DNA of 64,000 bases from Megasphaera cerevisiae DSM 20462. Lineage in GTDB: Bacteria > Bacillota > Negativicutes > Veillonellales > Megasphaeraceae. Position 1 is the stretch's first letter, and every line of letters starts with the position of its first letter. A program made the position numbers and the translations under genes. Where the stretch lies: assembly GCF_001045675.1 (NCBI RefSeq), contig NZ_LEKT01000009.1, positions 1-64,000 on the forward strand, in the 5' to 3' direction. The notes below the pieces were generated by a model. The model saw only the letters and a program-made list of their open reading frames with translations, did not search any database and was not told the DNA's origin. Of the stretch, positions 44,622 through 52,833 are shown in pieces.

Positions 44622-45446
44622 ATGCGTACATATAAAATTATTGCTTGTGATATGGATGAAACCTTGCTCAGCAACGATGCTACTATCTGCCAACGTAATA
44701 TAGAGGCTATCGCCAGAGCTACCGCAGCAGGGATCAAATTTGTTCCCTGTACCGGACGCGGCTTTCGCTCGGTCGCGGGAATTTTAAAAACCTTACAATT
44801 ATATGATAAAAGAGGACAATATGTCATTGCTTTTAATGGCAGCAGTATCACGGAAAACAAAAATTCCACGTCTTTATATTGGGATGCCATCCCCTTTGCA
44901 TTGGCCAATAAACTATACCAGAAAAGCGTGACCTATGGCATGTGTACACACATATACACTCATGACCATGTGTATATCCGCCGTATCACACCTGATGAAA
45001 AAGCTTTTTTAAAGGGACGGATGGATTACATCCCGACAGAGGAAAGGACTCTCGATTTCTTAAAGGGTGATGCTGTCAGTAAAATCATTATTATGAACAC
45101 AGATGATGCAATTCTCCAAAAAATTCATCAGGAAATGCGACTTTGGCTTGCTGACGCTGAAGTCAGTTTTTCAAGTAACCGATATATCGAATTCATGCAC
45201 AAGAATGTTACAAAGGGAGTCGGGCTCCTCAAGCTAGCTGAACTCCTTGGAGTTCAGCCCGAAGAAACGATGGCGATCGGAGACAATATCAACGATATTG
45301 AAATGTTAAAAGCTGCCGGACTCGCTATTGGAGTACGCAATCTGAATCCACGAATTCGCCTTTATTGTGATGTCATCACGAATGCAAATAATAACGAAGG
45401 TGCTGTCGCAGAAGCAATTGATCGCTTTATATTCGGCAAAGAGTAG
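44622..45446 (+). CDS. Cof-type HAD-superfamily phosphatase
   Basis: This is a HAD hydrolase of the Cof subclass, usually acting on sugar phosphates or nucleotide cofactors. The 274 residues begin with the nucleophile motif IIACDMDETLLS, continue with KFVPCTGRGF (motif II), a type IIB cap, lysine motif III (KGVGLLKLAELLG) and motif IV (MAIGDNINDIEMLKAAGLAI). GGAGAGA precedes the ATG. A small outer-membrane protein gene follows by 22 bases in the same direction, possibly co-transcribed. The substrate cannot be predicted. Confidence 0.9.
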   Translation: MRTYKIIACDMDETLLSNDATICQRNIEAIARATAAGIKFVPCTGRGFRSVAGILKTLQLYDKRGQYVIAFNGSSITENKNSTSLYWDAIPFALANKLYQKSVTYGMCTHIYTHDHVYIRRITPDEKAFLKGRMDYIPTEERTLDFLKGDAVSKIIIMNTDDAILQKIHQEMRLWLADAEVSFSSNRYIEFMHKNVTKGVGLLKLAELLGVQPEETMAIGDNINDIEMLKAAGLAIGVRNLNPRIRLYCDVITNANNNEGAVAEAIDRFIFGKE

Positions 45447-45468
45447 CTCAATTTGAAGGGAGAAAATA

Positions 45469-45969
45469 ATGAAAAAACTATTACTGCTAACCGCTTTAAG
45501 TACTATCATCAATGCCTCTACAGCGTTGGCCGTCCCGGTGCCGGGCGTTCCCGACGTGGGCATTCAAGGTGGCGTCGGTATAAAAGAATCCTATATTGAG
45601 GGCAGAGTAGCTCCTAAATTAACCATCGGCTATAAATACGTCGATCGTGATGAATATGGACATCAGAACGATTTTTACGCTAAATATAATCTGGTAGGCT
45701 CCCATATTCAGCTGCTCGGCGGCTGGCGCAATCATATGAGTGGTCAATCCGATTCTATATATGGAGGCGTCGGCGTATCCACACCTCATGTACTGGGCCT
45801 GCAGCCATATGCCACCTATGTAGTTGGTTCTCATTTTGATGAAGCCCAGATCGGATTGAACTATAATCTGGCCTTAGGGCTGGGCTTTAATGTAAATTAT
45901 CACAACTACATGCCCGATAACGGCGACAATGAGCACGGCGTCGGAGCCGGCGTAACCTATCGATTTTAA
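45469..45969 (+). CDS. YfaZ-like small outer-membrane beta-barrel protein
   Basis: The 166 residues have a signal peptide (KKLLLLTALSTIINASTALA) and a mature part of about 145 residues in alternating amphipathic strands (YIEGRVAPKLTIGYKYV, HIQLLGGWRNHMSGQSDSIY, LGLGFNVNYHNYMPDN), ending in GAGVTYRF with the terminal phenylalanine needed for outer-membrane insertion. The repeated GG-V/GIG pattern resembles the YfaZ family. It is direct evidence for a diderm envelope. GGGAG precedes the ATG. Confidence 0.8.
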   Translation: MKKLLLLTALSTIINASTALAVPVPGVPDVGIQGGVGIKESYIEGRVAPKLTIGYKYVDRDEYGHQNDFYAKYNLVGSHIQLLGGWRNHMSGQSDSIYGGVGVSTPHVLGLQPYATYVVGSHFDEAQIGLNYNLALGLGFNVNYHNYMPDNGDNEHGVGAGVTYRF

Positions 45970-45973
45970 CCTA

Positions 45974-46007
45974 AAACAGACACGGTCCTCGCAGTGTCTG
46001 TTTTTTT
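45974..46007 (+). terminator. Terminator after the YfaZ-like gene
   Basis: AAACAGACAC (45974-45983) pairs perfectly with 45994-46003, followed by a run of T up to 46007. Confidence 0.85.
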
Positions 46008-46110
46008 GTATATAAACACCTTTACATTTCAGAGAATCCTCTCATGTAGACTTATACATCCATACGCATATATTCGTCAAATGAATTCCATATATTCACA
46101 AAATTACTCA

Positions 46111-46139
46111 TTGACATTTCTATCACTCTATGATATATT
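46111..46139 (+). promoter_or_regulatory. Promoter of the aldehyde dehydrogenase gene
   Basis: TTGACA (46111-46116) and TATATT (46134-46139) are 17 bases apart, giving a leader of about 100 bases. Confidence 0.65.
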
Positions 46140-46182
46140 TTAATTGATAAAGGTTGTCAACTAAAATATATTTGTTGTTGTG

Positions 46183-46200
46183 TGAATGTTGTAACATTCA
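46183..46200. promoter_or_regulatory. Palindrome in the aldehyde dehydrogenase leader
   Basis: TGAATGTT (46183-46190), a 2-base gap, then AACATTCA (46193-46200): a perfect 8-bp inverted repeat about 35 bases past the predicted transcription start. The position suits a repressor operator. The regulator is unknown. Confidence 0.5.
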
Positions 46201-46245
46201 TTTCTATTATATTTACCATTATTTTTTGTAAAAGAGGTGTCATTT

Positions 46246-47730
46246 ATGACAGAAAAATGGATACGCGATTCTTATGGTTTGTACATTAACGGTCAGTGGG
46301 TTCCCGCCAGTGACGGCGCTACCTTCCATGCTGTCAACCCAGCTAACGGCGACGTATTATCAACATGCGCCCAGGCAACAAAGGCTGATGTCGACGCGGC
46401 AGTAAAGGCTGCTCACGCGGCATTACCCGCCTGGAAAAAAACAACGCCGGCACAGCGTCAGGATGCATTGCTGAAAATAGCAGATGCGATCACTGCCAAT
46501 AAAGATAAGCTGGCTATGATCGAAACCCTGGACAATGGTAAACCTATTCGCGAGACAGCAAACGTTGACGTTCCGTTTGCAGCGGATCATTTCCGTTATT
46601 TTGCAGGTGTCGTCCGCACTGAAGAAGGGCGTGCCTCTCTGATTGATGAAAATACATTGAGCCTTGTTGTTCATGAACCAATCGGAGTGGTCGGCCAGGT
46701 AATCCCTTGGAATTTCCCTTTCCTTATGGCAGCATGGAAATTAGCTCCGGCACTGGCAGCTGGTTGCACTATTATTCTGAAACCATCCAGCACGACGTCG
46801 TTGAGCGTTCTTGAATTAATGCATTTAATTGAAGGTATTCTGCCGCCTGGTGTAGTAAACGTAATTACCGGCAAGGGTTCTAAATCGGGACAGTACATCC
46901 TTGATCATCCGGATATTCAGAAGCTGGCATTTACAGGTTCCACAGAAATCGGGCGTGATGTATACAAGGCCGCCATGGAAAAATTAATTCCGGCAACGCT
47001 TGAATTAGGCGGCAAATCAGCCAACATCTTCTTTGAAGATACTCCTTGGGATATGGCAATGGATGGCGCTCAATTGGGGATTCTCTTTAATCAGGGCCAA
47101 GTGTGCTGCGCCGGTTCTCGTATCTTTGTTCAGGAATCGATTTATGATAAGTTTGTAAGTGATCTAGCAGAACGCTTTAACCGCGTAAAAGTTGGTTTTC
47201 CTTGGGAATCTGATACACAAATGGGTGCTCAGATCGATCAGACTCAGGTCAAAAAAATCCTGGAATACATAGAAATCGGTAAAAAAGAAGGTGCACGGCT
47301 TGTCTGCGGCGGTGAAAAGATCACAGGAAATGAGCTTGAAAAGGGAAACTTTATCCGCCCGACCATTTTTGCTGATGTAAAAAATGATATGCGCATCGCT
47401 CAGGAAGAAATCTTTGGGCCGGTTGTATGCATCATCCCCTTCAAAGACGAAGCCGATGTAATCGCTTTGGCGAATGCCAGCGAATACGGTTTAGGCGGTG
47501 CCGTCTGGACCCGTGACATTAATCGTGCCATTCGTGTAGCCCGTGCCATTGAAACAGGACGTATGTGGGTCAATACCTACAATGCAATCCCTGCCGGAGC
47601 TCCTTTCGGAGGATATAAGCTTTCCGGTATCGGCCGTGAAACGGATAAGACAACAATGAAGCATTATATGCAGACCAAAAATATTTACATCAATCTTTCG
47701 GAAAAACCGAGCGGATTGTATGAAACCTAA
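46246..47730 (+). CDS. NAD(P)-dependent aldehyde dehydrogenase
   Basis: It oxidises an aldehyde to the acid. The 494 residues show the cofactor site (VIPWNFPFLMAAWKLAPALA), LAFTGSTEIGRDV, the catalytic glutamate in LELGGKSANIFFED and the catalytic cysteine in FNQGQVCCAGSRIFVQ; the C-terminus has the usual GAPFGGYKLSGIGRE. A substrate is not fixed. Its neighbours make succinic semialdehyde, lactaldehyde or glycolaldehyde plausible. The ATG at 46246 has AGAGG about 8 bases upstream; a GTG at 46237 overlaps that signal. It converges on the 4-hydroxybutyryl-CoA operon. Confidence 0.92.
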   Translation: MTEKWIRDSYGLYINGQWVPASDGATFHAVNPANGDVLSTCAQATKADVDAAVKAAHAALPAWKKTTPAQRQDALLKIADAITANKDKLAMIETLDNGKPIRETANVDVPFAADHFRYFAGVVRTEEGRASLIDENTLSLVVHEPIGVVGQVIPWNFPFLMAAWKLAPALAAGCTIILKPSSTTSLSVLELMHLIEGILPPGVVNVITGKGSKSGQYILDHPDIQKLAFTGSTEIGRDVYKAAMEKLIPATLELGGKSANIFFEDTPWDMAMDGAQLGILFNQGQVCCAGSRIFVQESIYDKFVSDLAERFNRVKVGFPWESDTQMGAQIDQTQVKKILEYIEIGKKEGARLVCGGEKITGNELEKGNFIRPTIFADVKNDMRIAQEEIFGPVVCIIPFKDEADVIALANASEYGLGGAVWTRDINRAIRVARAIETGRMWVNTYNAIPAGAPFGGYKLSGIGRETDKTTMKHYMQTKNIYINLSEKPSGLYET

Positions 47731-47767
47731 GCATACTTGAATATGCTCTATATGAAAAGTTTTGTTC

Positions 47768-47799
47768 ACAGCTCATCCTTCTGGATGAGCTGTTTTTTT
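47768..47799 (+). terminator. Terminator after the aldehyde dehydrogenase gene
   Basis: ACAGCTCATCC (47768-47778) pairs perfectly with 47783-47793 around TTCT, followed by seven T residues. Confidence 0.88.
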
Positions 47800-47828
47800 A
47801 TGTTTTCTTATCTGCTATAAACGTAGTA

Positions 47829-47864
47829 GGGTAAGGATGGAATTTTTCCCATCCTTACCCTTTT
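47829..47864. terminator. Second hairpin between the convergent genes
   Basis: GGGTAAGGATGG (47829-47840) pairs perfectly with 47849-47860 and is followed by TTTT on the plus strand. On the minus strand there is no clear T-run. It may still help end the gldA-like transcript arriving from the other side. Confidence 0.55.
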
Positions 47865-47902
47865 GCACAAAACATATTACACCTGTATCTGTTCAGTATT
47901 TT

Positions 47903-48994
47903 TTATGTATGGCCTCCCGCCGCATCCGCGGCCATGATCGCATTATATACTTCTTCTGCCGTAATATCAGGACGGATATTTTTTGTGAATTGCGCTGGTG
48001 CTGCCGCTGCTTCCGCAGCCTTACGGATTTCCGCTTCCTTTACCTCTGTAATTCCCAAATCAGCAAGACACGATGGCAGATCGACAGTCCGGATATAGGC
48101 CAACACAGTGTCCCACTCTTCCTGTGGCGCATGTTCCAACTGAAGTTGTACTAAGAGTCCAAAAGCAACCTTTTCACCGTGCGATGCCTTGCTCGCCTGT
48201 GGGACATGGGCCAGACCATCATTGACAGCATGGGCCGCTGCCAGTCCTCCAGACTCAAAACCAACACCGCTCAAATACACACAAGCTTCAACAACCACTT
48301 CCAGTGCTGGCGTAACAACATGATGTTCCACCGCTGTCAGTGCATTGACCGAGTTTCTGAGCAGCGTTTTATAGCACAATTCGGCCAAGGCCAAGGCGGT
48401 CATAGAACATTGACCGCGGGACATGGTTTTCGCACCACTCCGGCGACAGGCCCGCGCTTCAAAATACGTGGCCAGGGCATCTCCCATACCGGCAATCAAA
48501 TACTGTTTCGGGGCCTGAACAATCAAGTTCGTATCAACAAGGACTATATCCGGGTTTCGATGCATCATGAGCGCTTTTACGACAACGTCGTCATCATTAT
48601 AAATAACCGCAACGCTGCTGCACGGCGCATCATTAGACGCAATCGTCGGAATAATTATTGCCGGCAGTCCTCCCATATTCGTCGCCACAGCCTTCGCCGT
48701 ATCCAGTGCCTTACCGCCGCCAACACCGATAATGGCATCGCAGCCCTGTTTCTGTGCTGCTGTCACGGCATCAGCAATTGCTTGTTTTGAGCATTGACCG
48801 CCAAATTCCCAGTAAAACATCGTCTTATCTGCACTTTTCAGCGAGACCGCAATGCGATCTCCAATGCGCTTCTTATTATTAGCAGATCCGATCACCAAAA
48901 ATGATGTTCCTATTTTTTTTATATAGTTACCCAGCCTATCCAATTCTCCTGCGCCCTGGATATAATATCCAGGTGCTTTTATCCCAATTGTCAT
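47903..48994 (-). CDS. Glycerol-dehydrogenase-like alcohol dehydrogenase
   Basis: This metal-dependent NAD enzyme belongs to the GldA family. The 363 residues contain the nucleotide-binding block IIGVGGGKALDTAKA, PTIASNDAPCSSVAVIY, the first metal ligand region LIAGMGDALATYFEA (Asp) and the two histidines in HAVNDGL and SHGEKVAFGLL. In the family the substrate is glycerol or a similar polyol. Here, last in an operon with a 4-hydroxybutyryl-CoA dehydratase, it might reduce succinic semialdehyde or an aldolase product; this is inference. The ATG at 48994 lies after AAAGGTGA; a GTG four codons earlier is too close to it. Confidence 0.85.
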   Translation of the reverse strand: MTIGIKAPGYYIQGAGELDRLGNYIKKIGTSFLVIGSANNKKRIGDRIAVSLKSADKTMFYWEFGGQCSKQAIADAVTAAQKQGCDAIIGVGGGKALDTAKAVATNMGGLPAIIIPTIASNDAPCSSVAVIYNDDDVVVKALMMHRNPDIVLVDTNLIVQAPKQYLIAGMGDALATYFEARACRRSGAKTMSRGQCSMTALALAELCYKTLLRNSVNALTAVEHHVVTPALEVVVEACVYLSGVGFESGGLAAAHAVNDGLAHVPQASKASHGEKVAFGLLVQLQLEHAPQEEWDTVLAYIRTVDLPSCLADLGITEVKEAEIRKAAEAAAAPAQFTKNIRPDITAEEVYNAIMAADAAGGHT

Positions 48995-49016
48995 ACTATA
49001 AATCACCTTTCAATGA

Positions 49017-49295
49017 TCATTTCCCGCTGCGTGGCATCGCACTGAGTTGTATTTCCACAGCAGCCATATCCTCCTCCTGGGTAACAAAAAACAGATGCTG
49101 TCGTGCTACGAGACCTTCTATACCGGCACATCCTCTGGAACATCCGCATACAACAATCCATATATCTTGTGCCATTCTTTCATCTGAAACATACGAATAT
49201 GTATGGTGGGGATACATTTTCTGTAAGTGCCTGATTGCTTCGACACGATCATATTGACTGTTGCACCCACCGCAATACTTAATGCCGATATCCAT
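49017..49295 (-). CDS. Small cysteine-rich protein of unknown function
   Basis: The 92 residues carry YCGGCNSQYDR near the N-terminus (C8, C11) and VVCGCSRGCAG in the middle (C50, C52, C56), with short beta strands between. The five cysteines and small size suggest an iron-sulfur or zinc module with a thioredoxin-like ferredoxin flavour, but I do not recognise the family with certainty. It lies between the NifU-like gene (start and stop sharing a base) and the gldA-like gene in the AbfD operon. A role in cluster assembly or electron transfer for AbfD is plausible. Confidence 0.7.
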   Translation of the reverse strand: MDIGIKYCGGCNSQYDRVEAIRHLQKMYPHHTYSYVSDERMAQDIWIVVCGCSRGCAGIEGLVARQHLFFVTQEEDMAAVEIQLSAMPRSGK

Positions 49296-49606
49296 TATAT
49301 ACTCCCTGCTGAATCTGACCGTCTTAATATATTTCGAGCTTGCTGCAGTAAATCTTCACTTACACAATTAAATATGACGGTTTGAATCTGCGGAAACGCT
49401 GCCAATATTTTTTCTCTAATGCATTCTCCTGTAACTGTCAAAGCACTAGGGCAGCCACTGCACCTGCCTGACATTTGAAGATGTACAACGCCATCCGTGA
49501 TAGATTGAATTACGATATTTCCCTGATGCCCCCATAACCTCGGGCGAATTTCTGCATCCATTAATGCTTCCATCTTTTCTTTAATATCATTAACCACAGC
49601 CATCAC
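49295..49606 (-). CDS. NifU C-terminal-domain-like iron-sulfur scaffold
   Basis: The 103 residues are a stand-alone NifU C-terminal domain: an N-terminal helix (VVNDIKEKMEALMDAEIRPRL), then GNIVIQSITDGVVHLQMSGR and CSGCPSALTVTGECI, where the CxxC (C49, C52) binds a transferable [4Fe-4S] or [2Fe-2S] cluster. It lies 6 bases after abfD, whose product needs a [4Fe-4S] cluster, so a dedicated scaffold is likely. The start may be GTG 49606, ATG 49603 or GTG 49597; the last has the best spacing from AGGTGA. Confidence 0.85.
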   Translation of the reverse strand: MMAVVNDIKEKMEALMDAEIRPRLWGHQGNIVIQSITDGVVHLQMSGRCSGCPSALTVTGECIREKILAAFPQIQTVIFNCVSEDLLQQARNILRRSDSAGSI

Positions 49607-49612
49607 CTATCC

Positions 49613-51064
49613 TTATTCGGTTACATGCGCCAGTTCTTTTGCCAGTTCTTTTTTCATTTCCAAATTCCCCTGACGGGAAATCATAATACGCTGAGCCTGC
49701 GGTGATCCCGCACCATGCATGGATTCCGTACGATAGCCAACGGCTGCCGTTCCCAAACACAGATTTTCAATCAGCCGTAAAACCTTCAGACGATTTTCCG
49801 TTGAAACAACACCGACACCCTTCAAATATTTTTCTACATATTTACCTAATTTAGGGTCTCGCAAATCCAGTTCAGACGGGGCTGTCACCATAAGACCACC
49901 GGCAATATCTTCAGCAAGGCGCACAATTTCATAAGGAAATCGTGTGACATTTTGCTTGCAGACATTCGCCAAAAGCAGATCAATCAGATAGTTTCCCGAC
50001 TCGGTTTTTGTCCCCAAAGCAGAGCAAGCAATACCGCAGCTATACAATGTTTCATTCAAATGCTGCATTTCAATAATTTTATCTTTTATATGAGAGGCTC
50101 TGGCACAACCATTATAGTCAGCAATCAGTGCCGTCGCGCCGATGAGGACGTCACCCACTCCGACTTTACAGCCGCCATAGGATTGACGATGATATCCGGC
50201 AAAACGTTCTACCATCATACCTGCAAATTCCACTTCACCGTTAAGGAAAATCTGATTGTTGGGAATGAAAACATTATCAAAAATAACAAGAGCTTCTGTA
50301 CCGCCAAATTCCGGATTGCCTGTATCCATAGGCGCTCCTTCCACTTTACGAGTATCACACGATTGACGGCCGACAATCATAAAAATACCTTCTGTATCTG
50401 TACGGCAATGAAAAGATACAGCATACTCTTTGTCAGCTTCACGCATAGCAATCGTAGGCATAACAATAACTTCATGCGAATTAATGAATCCTGTCTGATG
50501 TGCCTTAGCTCCGCGAACGACAATCCCATCTGGACGACGTTCTACAACATGCAAAAATAAATCCGGATCATCTTGTTCATGCGGAGCTTTGCCCCGATCC
50601 CCCTTCGGATCTGTCATAGCCCCGTCTACCGTCCAATCCTCTTTCTGCACTTGTTTTAAGAAATTGACAAAGTTTTCATGATAATGGGTCCCATATTTCT
50701 GATCAATTTCATACGTAGTAGAGTAAACAGCATTAGATGCGTCCATTCCCACACACCGCTGAAAGCATGCGGCGGTTTTCTGCCCCAGCAATCGCTGCAT
50801 TTTCACTTTGTTCATCAAATCCTTGGCACTCTGATGAATATGGGTAAATCGATTTATTTTTTCCCCTGTCAAATGAGAGGTCGCCGTCATAAGATCTTCA
50901 AATTCCGGCAGCTGTGCCAAATCATATGTCATCCGTACCGAATTAAGAGATGGCCGTAAAATAGGATCATCTGCCGGACACTCGACCTTCTTGCCAAACA
51001 TGTATACTTGCAGATTCATGTTCCGCATGCTTTCAATATATTGTTCCCCTGTTCTCAAGGTCAT
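49613..51064 (-). CDS. abfD: 4-hydroxybutyryl-CoA dehydratase / vinylacetyl-CoA isomerase (AbfD-type)
   Basis: This FAD and [4Fe-4S] enzyme dehydrates 4-hydroxybutyryl-CoA to crotonyl-CoA by a radical mechanism. The 483 residues belong to the 4-hydroxyphenylacetate 3-hydroxylase fold, and the cluster ligands of the clostridial enzyme are in place: C100 and C104 (CFQRC), H292 and C299 (YHRQSYGGCK). This separates it from the oxygenases of the fold, which lack them. GGAGG precedes the ATG. The operon also encodes a MaoC hydratase, an acyl-CoA dehydrogenase and a NifU-like scaffold. A CoA-transferase to make the substrate is not in this window. Confidence 0.93.
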   Translation of the reverse strand: MTLRTGEQYIESMRNMNLQVYMFGKKVECPADDPILRPSLNSVRMTYDLAQLPEFEDLMTATSHLTGEKINRFTHIHQSAKDLMNKVKMQRLLGQKTAACFQRCVGMDASNAVYSTTYEIDQKYGTHYHENFVNFLKQVQKEDWTVDGAMTDPKGDRGKAPHEQDDPDLFLHVVERRPDGIVVRGAKAHQTGFINSHEVIVMPTIAMREADKEYAVSFHCRTDTEGIFMIVGRQSCDTRKVEGAPMDTGNPEFGGTEALVIFDNVFIPNNQIFLNGEVEFAGMMVERFAGYHRQSYGGCKVGVGDVLIGATALIADYNGCARASHIKDKIIEMQHLNETLYSCGIACSALGTKTESGNYLIDLLLANVCKQNVTRFPYEIVRLAEDIAGGLMVTAPSELDLRDPKLGKYVEKYLKGVGVVSTENRLKVLRLIENLCLGTAAVGYRTESMHGAGSPQAQRIMISRQGNLEMKKELAKELAHVTE

Positions 51065-51105
51065 AGGGTATTCCTCCTAAGTATATACGCATAATGTAAG
51101 CTATA

Positions 51106-51522
51106 TCATTTCTTCAGCATAACTGCTTTTCCATCGGTAACAACCACGCCATCCTGATTGACAACTGTCGTCTTATATATCAGGCGTCGCTTTTCCGGAA
51201 TTTTTTCAATAAGCTCCGCAGTACATGTAATAGTATCACCGATTCGGACAGGTGCTTTAAAAAGCAGCTCTTGTGAGCAATAAATGGAAGTCCCGCCGTG
51301 AATCGCTTGAGTCATCGTCGTTGAAATAATTCCAGCGGACAGCATTCCATGCGCAATTCGACTCTTAAACAACGTTTTTTCTGCTTCTACCTTATTAATA
51401 TGGAGAGGGTTAAAATCACCGGTAATGCCTGCAAACATATAGACGTCAGACTCGCTGATCGTCTTGCCAAAACTGGTTTTATCCCCAATATTCATTTCAT
51501 CGTACGTTAATATATCACTCAT
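51106..51522 (-). CDS. MaoC-family (R)-specific enoyl-CoA hydratase
   Basis: The 138 residues form a single hot-dog domain with the hydratase-2 motif FAGITGDFNPLHINKVEA, in which Asp and His are catalytic, and SRIAHGMLSAGIISTTMTQA after it. In the family it hydrates crotonyl-CoA to (R)-3-hydroxybutyryl-CoA. Between AbfD and the acyl-CoA dehydrogenase it would connect crotonyl-CoA with the hydroxybutyryl-CoA pool. GGAGG lies about 8 bases before the ATG. Confidence 0.9.
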   Translation of the reverse strand: MSDILTYDEMNIGDKTSFGKTISESDVYMFAGITGDFNPLHINKVEAEKTLFKSRIAHGMLSAGIISTTMTQAIHGGTSIYCSQELLFKAPVRIGDTITCTAELIEKIPEKRRLIYKTTVVNQDGVVVTDGKAVMLKK

Positions 51523-51557
51523 TTACACAGCCTCCGAGTAGTAATCATAGTATGTCA

Positions 51558-52697
51558 TTACTGCAATAAAGCCCCTGAAATAACCATTTTTTGTACTTGG
51601 TTGGTTCCTTCATAAATCTGTGTGATTTTTGCATTTCTCATAAGCCGTTCCACATCATATTCACGAATATATCCATACCCACCTAAAATTTGTACGGCAT
51701 CCGTAGCAATAGACATGGCCGCATCAGACGCATACATTTTAGCCATAGCCGCTTCTTTTGAAAAAGGAAGCCCTGCCCCCTTCAGACACGCTGCACGATA
51801 AATCAGCAGTCTGGCAGCATCCAGCCGGGTTGCCATATCCGCCAGCATAAAGGATACACCCTGGAATTTACAAATAGGCTTACCAAACTGTACTCGTTCC
51901 TTGGAATATTTAACGGCTGCATCCAATGCTGCCTGACCAATTCCTAAAGCCTGCGCAGCCACACCAATACGGCCGCCGTCCAAGCTGGTCATAGCAATCT
52001 TAAAGCCTTTTCCTTCCTGGCCCAAAAGATTTTTTTCTGGTACTTTTACATCCTGAAAGACCAATTCCATCGTCTGTGATCCATGGATCCCCATTTTATG
52101 TTCCTTTTTTCCAAAAGTGAAGCCCGGCATACCTTTTTCCAGAACAAAAGCCGAGATGCCTTTAGTGCCTTTTGCCTTATCAGTCATCGCAAAAACGACA
52201 TAAATATCTGCTTCACCACCATTAGTAATAAAACACTTGCTGCCGTTAAGCAAATAATAACCATCCTTCTTTTCCGCATGCGATTGCTGTCCGGCAGAAT
52301 CGGTACCGGCATTCGGTTCTGTCAGGCCAAAAGCCCCCAGCTTGGTGCCTTCTGCCAAGGGCACCAAATAGGTTTGCTTCTGTTCTTCCGTACCATACGC
52401 AAAAATCGGCCATGCGCACAATGACACCGACGCAGCATAGCTGCAGGCAATAGAATCATCTACGCGGGATAATTCCTCATTAGTCAAAATATAGCTGAGG
52501 TAATCACCCCCGCCACCGCCATATTCTTCTGGAAAAAAAATCCCCATCAAACCAAGCTCACCTAATTTATCTACAATAGTACGATCAAACACTTCCGCTT
52601 CATCACGCTGCTGTACTGTAGGAGCAATTTCTTTAGCTGCAAAATCACGAACCAGTTTGATAATCATTCGCTGTTCATCAGAAAACTGAAAATCCAT
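51558..52697 (-). CDS. bcd: Short-chain acyl-CoA dehydrogenase (butyryl-CoA dehydrogenase type)
   Basis: This FAD enzyme interconverts butyryl-CoA and crotonyl-CoA. The 379 residues contain the family signatures LGAFGLTEPNAGTDSAGQQS, GIHGSQTMELVFQDVKVPE, RIGVAAQALGIGQAALDAA and the C-terminal ILGGYGYIREYDVERLMRNA with the catalytic glutamate in QIYEGTNQVQKMVI. EtfA and EtfB partners are not in the window. It is 35 bases ahead of maoC and about 137 bases after nifJ, with GGGG before the ATG. Confidence 0.9.
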   Translation of the reverse strand: MDFQFSDEQRMIIKLVRDFAAKEIAPTVQQRDEAEVFDRTIVDKLGELGLMGIFFPEEYGGGGGDYLSYILTNEELSRVDDSIACSYAASVSLCAWPIFAYGTEEQKQTYLVPLAEGTKLGAFGLTEPNAGTDSAGQQSHAEKKDGYYLLNGSKCFITNGGEADIYVVFAMTDKAKGTKGISAFVLEKGMPGFTFGKKEHKMGIHGSQTMELVFQDVKVPEKNLLGQEGKGFKIAMTSLDGGRIGVAAQALGIGQAALDAAVKYSKERVQFGKPICKFQGVSFMLADMATRLDAARLLIYRAACLKGAGLPFSKEAAMAKMYASDAAMSIATDAVQILGGYGYIREYDVERLMRNAKITQIYEGTNQVQKMVISGALLQ

Positions 52698-52756
52698 ATT
52701 CTATCCAAACCCCTTTCTCATACGACTATCATTGTCATCAAATATAGTATGATACC

Positions 52757-52814
52757 AAGAAGCTCTGCCATTACTTAGAATGGAGCGTTTATCCCAGCAG
52801 CAGCAAAGCTTCTT
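52757..52814. repeat. Long-range inverted repeat between nifJ and bcd
   Basis: AAGAAGCTCTGC (52757-52768) pairs with 52803-52814 with one wobble, with a 34-base loop. There is no T-run, so it is not a usual terminator. It may be a processing or stability element that uncouples nifJ from bcd. Confidence 0.4.
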
Positions 52815-52833
52815 GCTATTTAGCCCAAACTAA

